A DNA stretch of 64,000 nucleotides from Microbacterium sp. Lineage in GTDB: Bacteria > Actinomycetota > Actinomycetes > Actinomycetales > Microbacteriaceae. This document shows, in pieces, positions 1 to 7,807 of the stretch. The DNA lies in the NCBI RefSeq assembly GCF_031178445.1, contig NZ_JAPSIY010000004.1:62001-126000 (forward strand), in the 5' to 3' direction. The notes under the pieces were generated by a model. That model was not told where the DNA came from. It saw only the letters and a list, made by a program, of their open reading frames with translations, and searched no databases. The position numbers and the translations under genes are program-made. Numbering within the stretch: position 1 is the first letter of the stretch; every line of letters begins with the position of its first letter.

Positions 1-1
1 G

Positions 2-1135
2 ATCTCCATCGCGAGCGCCGAGGGCGCTTGGGTGACGGATGCCGACGGCAAGCGCTACCTCGACCTGCTGGCCGCGTACTCGGCGGTGAACTTCGGACAC
101 CGGCATCCCGCCCTCGTCGCCGCGCTCACCGAGCAGCTCGGCCGGGTCGCCCTGGTCAGCCGTGCGTTCCGCAGCGATCGCCTCGAGCCGTTCGCGGCCG
201 CGCTCGCCGACCTGTGCGGCAAGGACATGCTGCTGCCGATGAACACCGGTGCCGAAGCGGTCGAGACCGGCATCAAGGTCGCTCGTGCGTGGGGCTACCG
301 CGTCAAGGGCATCGCCGCCGGGAAGGCGCGCATCATCGTCGCCGCCGGCAACTTCCATGGGCGCACCACGACCATCGTCAGCTTCAGCGACGATGAGCAG
401 GCGCGCGCCGACTTCGGTCCGTACACCCCGGGATTCGACATCGTCCCGTACGGTGACGCCGAGGCGATCGCCGCCGCCGTCACCGACGACACCGCCGCTG
501 TGCTCATCGAGCCCATCCAGGGCGAGGGTGGTGTGATCATCCCGCCGGAGGGCTACCTGCGCCGCATCCGCGAGATCTGCGATGAGCGGAACGTGCTCTT
601 CATCGCCGACGAGATCCAGTCGGGCCTCGGTCGCGTGGGCGAGACGTTCGCCTGCGATCGCGAGGGCGTCGTGCCCGACCTGTACCTGCTGGGCAAAGCA
701 CTGGGAGGCGGCCTGCTGCCGGTCTCGGCCGTCGTCGGCAATCGCGACGTGCTCGGCGTGATCCACCCGGGTGAGCACGGCTCCACCTTCGGCGGGAACC
801 CGCTCGCCGCCGCCGTGGGCACGCAGGTCGTCGAGATGCTCGCCTCCGGCGAGTTCCAGGAGCGCGCCCGTGCCCTCGGCGCTCATCTCGCGGGCAGGCT
901 CGAGCCCCTGATCGGCCAGGGTGTGACCGCCGTGCGCATCGCAGGACTGTGGGCGGGAGTCGACATCGACCCTGCCATCGGCACGGGTCGGGAGATCGCT
1001 GAGAAGCTGCTCGATCGCGGTGTGCTCGTCAAGGACACCCATGGGCAGACGATTCGCATCGCCCCGCCGCTGGTGATCCGCGCCACCGAGCTCGACTGGG
1101 CCGTCGAGCAGCTGCGCCTGGTGCTCGAGGGCTGA
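2..1135 (+). CDS. rocD: Ornithine aminotransferase, 5' end outside window
   Basis: A PLP-dependent class III (fold type I) aminotransferase that moves the delta-amino group of ornithine to 2-oxoglutarate, giving glutamate semialdehyde/P5C in arginine catabolism. The frame is open from base 2, so the true start lies upstream; about 377 residues are present where the family has about 400. Family marks are NTGAEAVETGIKVAR near the N-terminus, a G-rich FHGRTT segment, FIADEIQSGLGR, and LLGKALGGG with the probable Schiff-base lysine. A start at the GTG at 32 would cut conserved sequence, so it is rejected. The product P5C is also an intermediate of the proline dehydrogenase at 13842, but the genes are not linked. 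Confidence 0.9.
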   Translation: MSIASAEGAWVTDADGKRYLDLLAAYSAVNFGHRHPALVAALTEQLGRVALVSRAFRSDRLEPFAAALADLCGKDMLLPMNTGAEAVETGIKVARAWGYRVKGIAAGKARIIVAAGNFHGRTTTIVSFSDDEQARADFGPYTPGFDIVPYGDAEAIAAAVTDDTAAVLIEPIQGEGGVIIPPEGYLRRIREICDERNVLFIADEIQSGLGRVGETFACDREGVVPDLYLLGKALGGGLLPVSAVVGNRDVLGVIHPGEHGSTFGGNPLAAAVGTQVVEMLASGEFQERARALGAHLAGRLEPLIGQGVTAVRIAGLWAGVDIDPAIGTGREIAEKLLDRGVLVKDTHGQTIRIAPPLVIRATELDWAVEQLRLVLEG

Positions 1136-1146
1136 CCCGGAGCATC

Positions 1147-1195
1147 CCGCCCGCACGAGACACGTCGGCAACGACGGCGGGTCTCGTGCGGGCGG
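1147..1195. terminator. Hairpin terminator after rocD
   Basis: A perfect 15-base inverted repeat (1147-1161 with 1181-1195) with a 19-base loop follows the rocD stop by 11 bases. No U-tract follows, as is usual in high-GC actinobacteria. It also lies just past the 3' end of the minus-strand gene at 1222, so it could serve both. Confidence 0.7.
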
Positions 1196-1221
1196 TCGAT
1201 TCCCGCCGGGCCGCTGCGGTC

Positions 1222-1587
1222 TCAGGCCGGCGAGTCGTCGGGGTCGAGTCCCTTCAGAGCATCTCGCTCGACGGCGGTGTCCGCCTCGAGCTGCTGCTCA
1301 GTCGTCTCGTCGCCGCCCAGCGGCGCGTCGCCGCTGTCGCCGGGCTGCCCATCGGGGGCGGTGTTGTGCGCGGGGATGTCCTCCGGCGCGCCCGTGTGGC
1401 CGCCGGGCTGCTCGGCGCCGCCGGCGGTGTCGCGCTGCGACTCCGGCACGACGGGGCTGCGCGGAGGTGAGTCCTCCTGGCCGGTCGGCTCGGGCTGGCG
1501 CGGTTCGCCGCTGCCGTCCGGATCCTGCCCGGGGGAGTGCGGATACTGACCGGCGTCGTCTCGCGGGCTGCTGTGCTGATCGCTCAT
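1222..1587 (-). CDS. Small disordered hypothetical protein
   Basis: The 121-residue product is very rich in Pro, Gln, Gly, Asp, Glu and Ser and has almost no hydrophobic clusters, so it is predicted to be disordered and acidic, without signal peptide or membrane segment. I recognise no family. It fits neatly between the rocD terminator and the MFS gene, and the reading frame uses GC-rich third positions as real genes here do. No clear ribosome binding site precedes the ATG. It could be a stress or surface-associated protein, or a non-coding spacer with a chance frame; no function is proposed. Confidence 0.5.
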   Translation of the reverse strand: MSDQHSSPRDDAGQYPHSPGQDPDGSGEPRQPEPTGQEDSPPRSPVVPESQRDTAGGAEQPGGHTGAPEDIPAHNTAPDGQPGDSGDAPLGGDETTEQQLEADTAVERDALKGLDPDDSPA

Positions 1588-1647
1588 GGGAGCGAGGTTA
1601 GACGGCGCATCCTCCCCCGTACGAGGGCATTGACAGACGCGCCCGGC

Positions 1648-3000
1648 TCAGTCGGCTCGCCGGTCGTCGTCCCGCGGCAGGCGGATGGGCGTCGTCGCGG
1701 CGGTGCGATCGTCGAAGGAGGTCGGCTCCATGGCGCGCACGACCGACAGCGGGCGCGTCTCGTCGAGCGTGAGCAGGAAGCGGGTGTGTTCCTGACGGTG
1801 CAGCCGACCCGACCACAGCATCCATCCGATGCCGATCGAGAAGGCGACGATGCCGGCCAGACCGCCGACCATGATCGACGTGCGCGCCGAGAACGCATCG
1901 ACGATCCAACCCGCGATCGGGGCGCCGATGGGGGTGGAGCCCATGATCACGGCCATGTACAGCGCCAGCACCCGGCCGCGCAGCGCGGCATCCGTCGTCG
2001 TCTGCACGTACCCGTTGGCGGTCGTGAGCATCGTCACTGTCGAGAACCCGACGAACACGAGGACGGCGGCGTACGTCCAGTACGACGGCATCAGCGTGGA
2101 GATGACGGATGCCACCCCGAAGCCGCCTGCGGCGAGCACCAGCACCCGCACGCGGGCGCGGTCGCGGCGGGCGGCCAGCAGGGCACCGGCCAGGGACCCG
2201 ATGGCGAGCACCGAGCTGAGCAGGCCGTAGCCGTCGGCGCCTCTGCCGAACTCCAGCGCCATGGTCGAGGCGAAGATCGGGAAGTTCATGCCGAACGCGC
2301 CGATCAGGAAGACCATCACGAACACGACCACCAGGTCGGGACGACCCATCACGTAGCGGAAGCCGGCCGCGAGGCCGCCGCCGCTGCGGCTGTTCACGAC
2401 CCGCGGAACGAGCTCTCTCGTGCGGATGAGCATGAGCGCCACCAGCATCGCGAGGAACGTCACGGCGTTCGCGATGAACACCCAGCCGGAGCCCAGCGCG
2501 ACGATCAGCAGACCGCCGACCGCGGGACCGATCAGGCGCGCCATGTTGAACGAGGCCGAATTGAGAGCCACGGCGTTCGACGTGTCCTCCAGGCTCACCA
2601 TGTCGGACACGAACGCTTGCCTCGCCGGAGCGTCGAAGGCGTTGGTGATGCCGAACGCGGCGGCGAAGCACAGCATCAGCGGCAGGGTCATCACCCCGGT
2701 GAGCAGCAGCACCGCGATCGCGACGGCCAGCAGCATCAGGGTCGACTGCGTGACCAGCAGCACGCGGCGCCGGTCGAAGCGATCCGCCACCCATCCGGTC
2801 AGGCTCACCAGCACCAGGGGAGGGCCGAACTGCAGTGCCATCGTCGCGCCCATGGCGGTCGCGTCGTTGTCGGTCAGCTCGGTGAGCACCACCCAGTCCT
2901 GCGCGGTGGCCTGCATCCAGCCGCCGATGTTCGAGACGACCGCGCCGAAGAACCAGGTGCGGTAGTTGAACGAACGGAACGATCGGAACATCGCGCTCAT
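1648..3000 (-). CDS. MFS efflux transporter
   Basis: A 450-residue major facilitator with about 12 hydrophobic segments. The loop after TM2 has the motif-A form GWVADRFDRRR. It resembles the enterobactin-exporter/MFS_3 group, which moves drugs or siderophores out by proton antiport. Its start codon overlaps the stop of the MarR gene by 4 bases (ATGA at 2997-3000), so the two are translationally coupled. A MarR-MFS pair of this kind usually means self-regulated export of a toxic small molecule. Substrate cannot be told from sequence. The C-terminal tail of about 35 residues is hydrophilic. Confidence 0.88.
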   Translation of the reverse strand: MSAMFRSFRSFNYRTWFFGAVVSNIGGWMQATAQDWVVLTELTDNDATAMGATMALQFGPPLVLVSLTGWVADRFDRRRVLLVTQSTLMLLAVAIAVLLLTGVMTLPLMLCFAAAFGITNAFDAPARQAFVSDMVSLEDTSNAVALNSASFNMARLIGPAVGGLLIVALGSGWVFIANAVTFLAMLVALMLIRTRELVPRVVNSRSGGGLAAGFRYVMGRPDLVVVFVMVFLIGAFGMNFPIFASTMALEFGRGADGYGLLSSVLAIGSLAGALLAARRDRARVRVLVLAAGGFGVASVISTLMPSYWTYAAVLVFVGFSTVTMLTTANGYVQTTTDAALRGRVLALYMAVIMGSTPIGAPIAGWIVDAFSARTSIMVGGLAGIVAFSIGIGWMLWSGRLHRQEHTRFLLTLDETRPLSVVRAMEPTSFDDRTAATTPIRLPRDDDRRAD

Positions 3001-3437
3001 GCCTCGACCACCCTTCGCAACAGCGCGGCCGCCTCGCGCAGCACCGCCAGATCGTGATCGTCGAGGTCGGCGTCGCGCAGCATGCCGGCCAGCAGCTCGT
3101 CGCGGCGGCGGATGGTCTCGGTGACGACTTCGGCGCCCTGTTCGGTGATCTCGACGTGCACGCGCCGGCGGTCCTCGTCGTCGGGGATGCGCACCACGAA
3201 CCCCTGGTCGGCGAGGCCGTTGATCATGGAGCTCATGGTCGGCGCCGTCACGCGTTCCCGCTCGGCGAGACGGGAGAGGGTGTGCCGCCCGTGCAGGCGC
3301 AGTGCGGCGAGCACGGCGAGCTGGGCATCGCTCATGGCGTCGAGGGCCCTGGCGGAGCGCAGCCGCCGGGCGAGGCGGAAGACGGCGAGGCGCAACTGCG
3401 TCGCCGTGTCGTCGAGATCTTCGGGGGAGGCAGTCAT
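2997..3437 (-). CDS. MarR family transcriptional regulator
   Basis: A 146-residue winged-helix regulator. Residues about 40-100 hold the HTH (SDAQLAVLAALRLHGRHTLS then RERVTAPTMSSMINGLADQG) and the wing with the DEDRRR signature typical of MarR. It heads an ATGA-coupled operon with the MFS transporter and probably represses it until an inducer is bound. An AT-rich palindrome sits directly upstream of the start (3441-3457) in an otherwise very GC-rich region, as expected for autoregulation. Confidence 0.9.
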   Translation of the reverse strand: MTASPEDLDDTATQLRLAVFRLARRLRSARALDAMSDAQLAVLAALRLHGRHTLSRLAERERVTAPTMSSMINGLADQGFVVRIPDDEDRRRVHVEITEQGAEVVTETIRRRDELLAGMLRDADLDDHDLAVLREAAALLRRVVEA

Positions 3438-3440
3438 TAC

Positions 3441-3457
3441 TTAGATAGTCTAACTAA
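3441..3457. promoter_or_regulatory. Probable MarR operator
   Basis: TTAGATAGTCTAACTAA, containing the perfect inverted repeat TTAGA-N3-TCTAA, lies 3 bases upstream of the marR ATG. On the minus strand it contains TAGACT, a plausible -10 box 9 bases from the start, so binding would cover the promoter. The site is also in the shared gap with cutC (94 bases). Confidence 0.55.
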
Positions 3458-3531
3458 TCTTCTGGTCGCGAATCCACCTCGGTGCGACATGCGGTCGCGG
3501 GTGCCGTGCGTCGGGATGAGAAAATGGCGGA

Positions 3532-4281
3532 ATGCCCCTCGCGTTCGAAATCGCCGTCCAGGACCCCGCAGGAATCCGCATCGCCCGCGAGATCGGCGCC
3601 GCCAGGGTCGAACTCGGGCAGGCCCTCGCGCTGGGAGGGCTGACTCCCTCCGCGGCGACCATCGAGACGGCGCTCGAGACGGCAGGCGACGGCGGGCCCG
3701 AGGTGCACGTGCTCGTTCGTCCGCGCGCGGGCGGGTTCCACTACGACGCCGACGAGCTCGCGCTCACCGCGCGCGACATCCGCCATGCTCTCGCCGCCGG
3801 CGCGCACGGCGTGGTCATCGGATGCCAGCGGGCGGACGGCGCCCTCGATCGCGAGGCTCTCGCCCGTCTGGTCGACGCGGCCGGCGGAGCATCCGTCACC
3901 CTGCACCGCGCGATCGACGTGACTCCCGACCCCGTCTCGGCGTTGCGCATCGCCAGGGAGCTCGGGATGCGGCGGGTGCTCAGCTCCGGTGGTGCGTCGG
4001 CAGCGATCGACGGACTCGACGTGCTGCGCGACCTGGTCGCCGAGGCTGCGGGTGTGATCGAGATCATGGCGGGCAGCGGCGTGAGCGCATCGAACGTCGC
4101 CGAGATCGCGGCGACCGGCGTCGATGCCGTGCACTTCTCGGCCAAGCGCGCCGTGGAGTCCGACATCGCAGGCGCCGGTGGCTCGGTGCGGATGGGGTCG
4201 GCCGCTGACGGCGTCGGAGGCCACGAGGTCACCGACCGCGAGACCGCACTGGAGATCGTGACGGCACTCGCCGCCGTGTGA
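3532..4281 (+). CDS. cutC: CutC family protein
   Basis: A 249-residue TIM-barrel protein of the CutC copper homeostasis family. The family blocks are present: RVELGQALALGGLTPS near residue 25, VHVLVRPRAGGF near 60, GVVIGCQRADGALD near 95, VTLHRAID near 120 and RVLSSGG near 147. The Cys usual in the first block (VELC) is replaced by Gly. CutC was first linked to copper tolerance in E. coli, but its biochemical role is still uncertain. It is divergent from the MarR-MFS operon. No strong Shine-Dalgarno is seen; the AT-rich AGAAAAT six bases before the ATG could be a -10 box of a leaderless transcript. Confidence 0.85.
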   Translation: MPLAFEIAVQDPAGIRIAREIGAARVELGQALALGGLTPSAATIETALETAGDGGPEVHVLVRPRAGGFHYDADELALTARDIRHALAAGAHGVVIGCQRADGALDREALARLVDAAGGASVTLHRAIDVTPDPVSALRIARELGMRRVLSSGGASAAIDGLDVLRDLVAEAAGVIEIMAGSGVSASNVAEIAATGVDAVHFSAKRAVESDIAGAGGSVRMGSAADGVGGHEVTDRETALEIVTALAAV

Positions 4282-4457
4282 CCGAGGCCCGAGAGCGCCG
4301 TCCGCCCGTAGAGGTTCCCTCCCCGGCGCGCGCTCGCGAGAATCGCCTCGCGCGGCTCGGATGAAGCCAGTATGCGTCTTCGGATGCGGCGACGCCAGCC
4401 CCTCGCGCTCGCCATCGTCGAAGAGCATCGTGGTCTCCGAGACGAGAGGAGAGCGAC

Positions 4458-4862
4458 ATGGACAACGAACTGGTGCCGCTGCAGGACACCGATCGCACCG
4501 TCGCAGAGGATGACGACATCCGGGGCAGGACCGTCAGGGATGCCGACGGCGAGGACGTCGGAAAGGTCGAAGGACTGCTGATCGACACGACCGAGAACAA
4601 GGTGCGCTTCCTGGTCGTCGCGTCCGGCGGGTTCCTCGGCCTCGGCGAGCACAAGTCGTACATTCCCGTCGACGCCGTGACGGGCGTTGACGACGACGAA
4701 GTGCGCGTCGATCAGAGCCGTGAGCACCTGGCGGGCGCTCCCGGCTACGATCCCGAGCTCATCAACGACCGCGAGTACAACGAGAGCGTGCTCGGCTACT
4801 ACGGCTACACGCCCTTCTGGGCGGCGGGGTACGTGTATCCCGCGTTCCCGTACTACCGATGA
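4458..4862 (+). CDS. PRC-barrel domain protein
   Basis: A 134-residue acidic protein. Residues about 20-90 form a PRC-barrel: a DDIRGRTVRDADGEDVGKV start, then KVRFLVVASGGFLGLGEHKSYIPVDAV. PRC-barrels occur in photosynthetic reaction centre H subunits and in RimM, and as stand-alone stress-associated proteins in actinobacteria. The C-terminal tail is Tyr-rich (NESVLGYYGYTPFWAAGYVY) and may be an interaction segment. A good GAGGAGAG ribosome site lies at about 4447-4454. It appears to be a single-gene unit; function unknown beyond the fold. Confidence 0.82.
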   Translation: MDNELVPLQDTDRTVAEDDDIRGRTVRDADGEDVGKVEGLLIDTTENKVRFLVVASGGFLGLGEHKSYIPVDAVTGVDDDEVRVDQSREHLAGAPGYDPELINDREYNESVLGYYGYTPFWAAGYVYPAFPYYR

Positions 4863-4928
4863 GCGCGTTCCCGCAGCACCCCTGAGGCGGTCGGTCTGCC
4901 CACCGGGGGCGATGAGCGTGTCTGTCCG

Positions 4929-4940
4929 TAGACTCGCACC
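4929..4940 (+). promoter_or_regulatory. Leaderless promoter -10 for the hydrolase
   Basis: TAGACT at 4929-4934 is followed by 6 bases and then the ATG at 4941. There is no Shine-Dalgarno. This TANNNT-N6-start arrangement is the usual sign of a leaderless transcript in actinobacteria. Confidence 0.5.
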
Positions 4941-5801
4941 ATGACCGCGACCACGACGGAGTTCACCGACGCCCACGGGATCGCCATCGTCTACGACGTG
5001 CACGAGGCGGCCGGCACGCCGAGGGGAGTCGTGCAGCTGCTGCACGGCGTTGGCGAGCACGCGGGACGGTACGCCGCGCTCGTCGAGGCGCTCACGGCAG
5101 CGGGGTTCCACGTCTACGCCGACGATCATCGCGGGCACGGCCGCACCGGGATACGCCAGCACGGCGGTCCTGCGAAGCTGGGCCGGCTCGGGCCAGGGGG
5201 GCTGCGCGCGGCCGTTGCGGCCTGCGCACAGCTGACCGGCATCATCCGCGCCGAGCATCCCGACCTCCCGCTGGTGCTGATCGGCCACTCCTGGGGGTCG
5301 TTCCTCGCCCAGAAGCTGCTGAACGGCGACCCGAAGGCCTACGACGCCGTCGTGCTGAGCGGATCGGCGCATCTCACCCCTGCCGACCTGAACGCGGCGC
5401 CGCTGAACGCGCGGTGGAAGGGTCCGGATGCCGACGGGCTCGAATGGCTGTCGCGCGACCAGGCGGTCTGGCAGGCGTTCCACGACGATCCGCTGACGAC
5501 CGAGACGCCGCTGCTGAAGCTGTTCGGACCCGTCGAGGCCGCACGGCTGTACGGCCGCCCGCGCCGGGACCTTGAGAGCGACGTGCCGCTGCTGCTGATC
5601 GTCGGGCGCGATGATCCGGTGGGAGGTCCGCGCAGCGTGCACAAGCTCGCCGACGCCTACCGGAGGCGATCGGGTCTGACCGACGTCACCACGCTGGTGT
5701 ACCCCGACGCGCGACACGAACTGTTCAACGAGATCAACCAGGCCGAGGTGCGCGCCGACGTGCTCGCGTGGCTCGACAAGCACATGCCCGCCCGCACCTG
5801 A
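4941..5801 (+). CDS. Alpha/beta hydrolase, monoacylglycerol lipase type
   Basis: A 286-residue cytoplasmic hydrolase of the lysophospholipase/monoacylglycerol lipase (Hydrolase_4) group. It has the early oxyanion block LLHGVGEHAGRY (near residue 35), YADDHRGHGRTG, the nucleophile elbow GHSWGS (near residue 115), an acidic residue in VGRDDPVGG and the late histidine in YPDARHELFNE. All three triad positions are present, so it should be active on acyl glycerols or similar esters. It probably has its own leaderless promoter and sits upstream of the lipoate ligase with a 33-base gap that holds another promoter. Confidence 0.87.
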   Translation: MTATTTEFTDAHGIAIVYDVHEAAGTPRGVVQLLHGVGEHAGRYAALVEALTAAGFHVYADDHRGHGRTGIRQHGGPAKLGRLGPGGLRAAVAACAQLTGIIRAEHPDLPLVLIGHSWGSFLAQKLLNGDPKAYDAVVLSGSAHLTPADLNAAPLNARWKGPDADGLEWLSRDQAVWQAFHDDPLTTETPLLKLFGPVEAARLYGRPRRDLESDVPLLLIVGRDDPVGGPRSVHKLADAYRRRSGLTDVTTLVYPDARHELFNEINQAEVRADVLAWLDKHMPART

Positions 5802-5822
5802 ACTCTGCACCGCCTGCCCGCC

Positions 5823-5834
5823 TAAGCTGGAGAC
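5823..5834 (+). promoter_or_regulatory. Leaderless promoter -10 for lplA
   Basis: TAAGCT at 5823-5828, 6 bases, then the GTG start at 5835. The only purine-rich run (GGAGAC) touches the start codon, too close to act as a ribosome site, so a leaderless message is favoured. Confidence 0.45.
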
Positions 5835-6884
5835 GTGCATGGTGAGTACAAGGTCCCAGGTGGGAAGCTCGTCGTCGTCGACCTCGAGGTCGAGAACGGG
5901 CTGATCCGCGATTTCCGGCTGGCCGGCGACTTCTTCCTCGAGCCCGACACGGCGCTCGACGCCATCAACGCGGCCGTCGAGGGGATGCCGGTCGAAGCGG
6001 ATGCCTCGACGATCGCGGCCGCCGTGCGCGGCGCGCTGCCGGCCGGCGCTCAGCTGCTCGGCTTCTCGCCCGAAGCCGTCGGAACGGTGGTGCGCCGCGC
6101 ACTGGTCACCGCGCCGGGCTGGCGCGACTTCGACTGGGATATCGTGCACGAGAAGGCCGTGTCGCCGCGCATGAACCTCGCACTCGACGAGGTGCTCACA
6201 TCCCGCGTAGGGGAAGGCCGTCGGCGGCCGACGCTGCGCATCTGGGAGTGGGACGAATCGGCCGTCGTGATCGGGTCGTTCCAGTCGTACCGTAACGAGG
6301 TCGACTCCGAGGGTGCCGCCAAGCACGGCTTCGACGTGGTGCGCCGCATCTCGGGCGGCGGAGCGATGCTGATGGCGGCAGGGCAGATCATCACGTACTC
6401 GCTGTACGTGCCGGCCTCGCTGGTGCAGGGCATGACCTTCGCCGACTCCTACGCCTTCCTCGACGACTGGGTGCTGCACGCGCTGCGGTCGGTCGGAGTC
6501 GATGCGACCTACCAGCCCCTCAACGACATCGCATCCCCGACCGGCAAGATCGGCGGAGCGGCCCAGAAGCGCCTCGCCAACGGCGGGGTGCTGCACCACG
6601 CGACGATCTCGTACGACATCGACGGTCAGGTGATGACCGAGGTGCTGCGCATCGGCCGGGAGAAGCTCAGCGACAAGGGCACGACATCGGCCGCCAAGCG
6701 CGTCGATCCGCTGCGCACCCAGACCGGCATGGCGCGATCCGAGATCATCGAGCGGTTCAAAGACACCTTCCGCGCGCTCACAGGCGCCGAGGACGGCTCG
6801 ATCGCCGCAGACGAGTACGCCGACGCGGAGGCGCTCGTGCAGACGAAGTTCGCCACCGAGGCATGGCTGCACCGGGTCCCATGA
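5835..6884 (+). CDS. lplA: Lipoate-protein ligase, LplB-LplA fusion
   Basis: A 349-residue enzyme that activates lipoate with ATP and attaches it to a lysine of E2 or GcvH domains. The domain order is unusual against E. coli LplA: residues 1-92 match the small accessory domain (GKLVVVDLEV, GDFFLEPDTALDAIN), and the catalytic biotin/lipoate-ligase domain follows (about 95-345). Catalytic features are FDVVRRISGGGAML and SPTGKIGGAAQKR with the conserved active-site lysine. In E. coli the accessory domain is C-terminal; in some archaea it is a separate LplB. The start is GTG, consistent with the leaderless signal. The stop overlaps the methyltransferase start. Confidence 0.88.
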   Translation: MHGEYKVPGGKLVVVDLEVENGLIRDFRLAGDFFLEPDTALDAINAAVEGMPVEADASTIAAAVRGALPAGAQLLGFSPEAVGTVVRRALVTAPGWRDFDWDIVHEKAVSPRMNLALDEVLTSRVGEGRRRPTLRIWEWDESAVVIGSFQSYRNEVDSEGAAKHGFDVVRRISGGGAMLMAAGQIITYSLYVPASLVQGMTFADSYAFLDDWVLHALRSVGVDATYQPLNDIASPTGKIGGAAQKRLANGGVLHHATISYDIDGQVMTEVLRIGREKLSDKGTTSAAKRVDPLRTQTGMARSEIIERFKDTFRALTGAEDGSIAADEYADAEALVQTKFATEAWLHRVP

Positions 6885-7807
6885 CCCCGGCGCCTCACGA
6901 GGAGCGGGAAGAGCGGGATGAACCGCCCGGATCCGTCGAGATCATCGAGGGTGACAACCTCCTCGTGGCAGGCACGCTGCCTTCGGCATCCTTCACCCTC
7001 ATCTATCTCGACCCGCCGTTCAACACCGGCCGCGCTCAGGAGCGCCAGGTGATCGAGGCGCGCCGAAGCCACCCTGCGAGCACTGAAGAGGCGGTGTCGT
7101 CGGCGCCGGCGCCGGTCACGGCGAAGGAGATCCGGCACGGCTTCCACGGTCACGCGTACGAGCGGGTGCGCGGGATGCTGCGCGCGTACGACGATCGCTT
7201 CGACGACTACGGAGACTTCCTCATGCCGCGGCTCGAGGCGGCTTGGCGGCTGCTCGCCGACGACGGCACCCTCTACCTGCACCTCGACTATCGCGAGGCG
7301 CACTACGCCAAGGTCATGCTCGACGCCGTCTTCGGGCGTGACGCGTTTCTGAACGAACTGATCTGGGCCTACGACTACGGCGCGAAGTCGCGCCGGCGCT
7401 GGCCCACCAAGCACGACACGATCCTGGTCTACGTGAAGAACCAGCGCGAGTACGTGTTCAACTCCGACGAGGTCGATCGCGAGCCCTACATGGCACCCGG
7501 TCTGGTGACGCCCGAGAAGGCCGCGCGCGGCAAGCTGCCCACCGACGTGTGGTGGCACACGATCGTGCCGACGACCGGCCGCGAGAAGACCGGCTACCCG
7601 ACGCAGAAGCCAGAGGGCATCCTGCGCCGCATCGTGCAGGCCTCCAGCCGGCCCGGCGACCGGGTGCTCGACCTGTTCGCCGGCTCCGGCACGACGGGCG
7701 CCGTGGCGTCGGCGCTCGGCCGCGACGCCGTTCTCGTCGACCACAGTCCTGAGGCGATCCGCGTCATGCGCGAGCGGATGCCGCACGCGCGCGTGACTGC
7801 TTCCTGA
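6881..7807 (+). CDS. Orphan site-specific DNA methyltransferase (beta-type)
   Basis: Methylates DNA at adenine N6 or cytosine N4 using S-adenosylmethionine. The catalytic motif IV (YLDPPFNTG, near residue 40) comes before the SAM-binding motif I (VLDLFAGSGTTG, near residue 262), which is the beta-group order; GYPTQKPEGILRRI (motif X) precedes motif I. DPPF with NTG leans to adenine. I start it at ATG 6881, which makes an ATGA overlap with lplA; an in-frame ATG at 6863 would add six residues. No restriction endonuclease or specificity subunit is nearby, so it looks like a solitary, possibly regulatory, methylase. Confidence 0.85.
   Translation: MTPAPHEEREERDEPPGSVEIIEGDNLLVAGTLPSASFTLIYLDPPFNTGRAQERQVIEARRSHPASTEEAVSSAPAPVTAKEIRHGFHGHAYERVRGMLRAYDDRFDDYGDFLMPRLEAAWRLLADDGTLYLHLDYREAHYAKVMLDAVFGRDAFLNELIWAYDYGAKSRRRWPTKHDTILVYVKNQREYVFNSDEVDREPYMAPGLVTPEKAARGKLPTDVWWHTIVPTTGREKTGYPTQKPEGILRRIVQASSRPGDRVLDLFAGSGTTGAVASALGRDAVLVDHSPEAIRVMRERMPHARVTAS

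Noticed and set aside
1537..3057. A 506-codon plus-strand frame opposite the MFS gene
   Set aside because: It is antisense to a clear 12-helix transporter and its translation is His/Arg/Glu/Gln-rich without any fold signature.
3741..6872. A 1043-codon open frame on the minus strand
   Set aside because: It lies antisense to cutC, the PRC-barrel gene, the hydrolase and lplA, all with clear family motifs, and its translation is low in recognisable domains. Long antisense frames are common in high-GC DNA.
6881..7807. A restriction-modification system
   Set aside because: No endonuclease, specificity subunit or defence gene lies on either side; only the methyltransferase is present.
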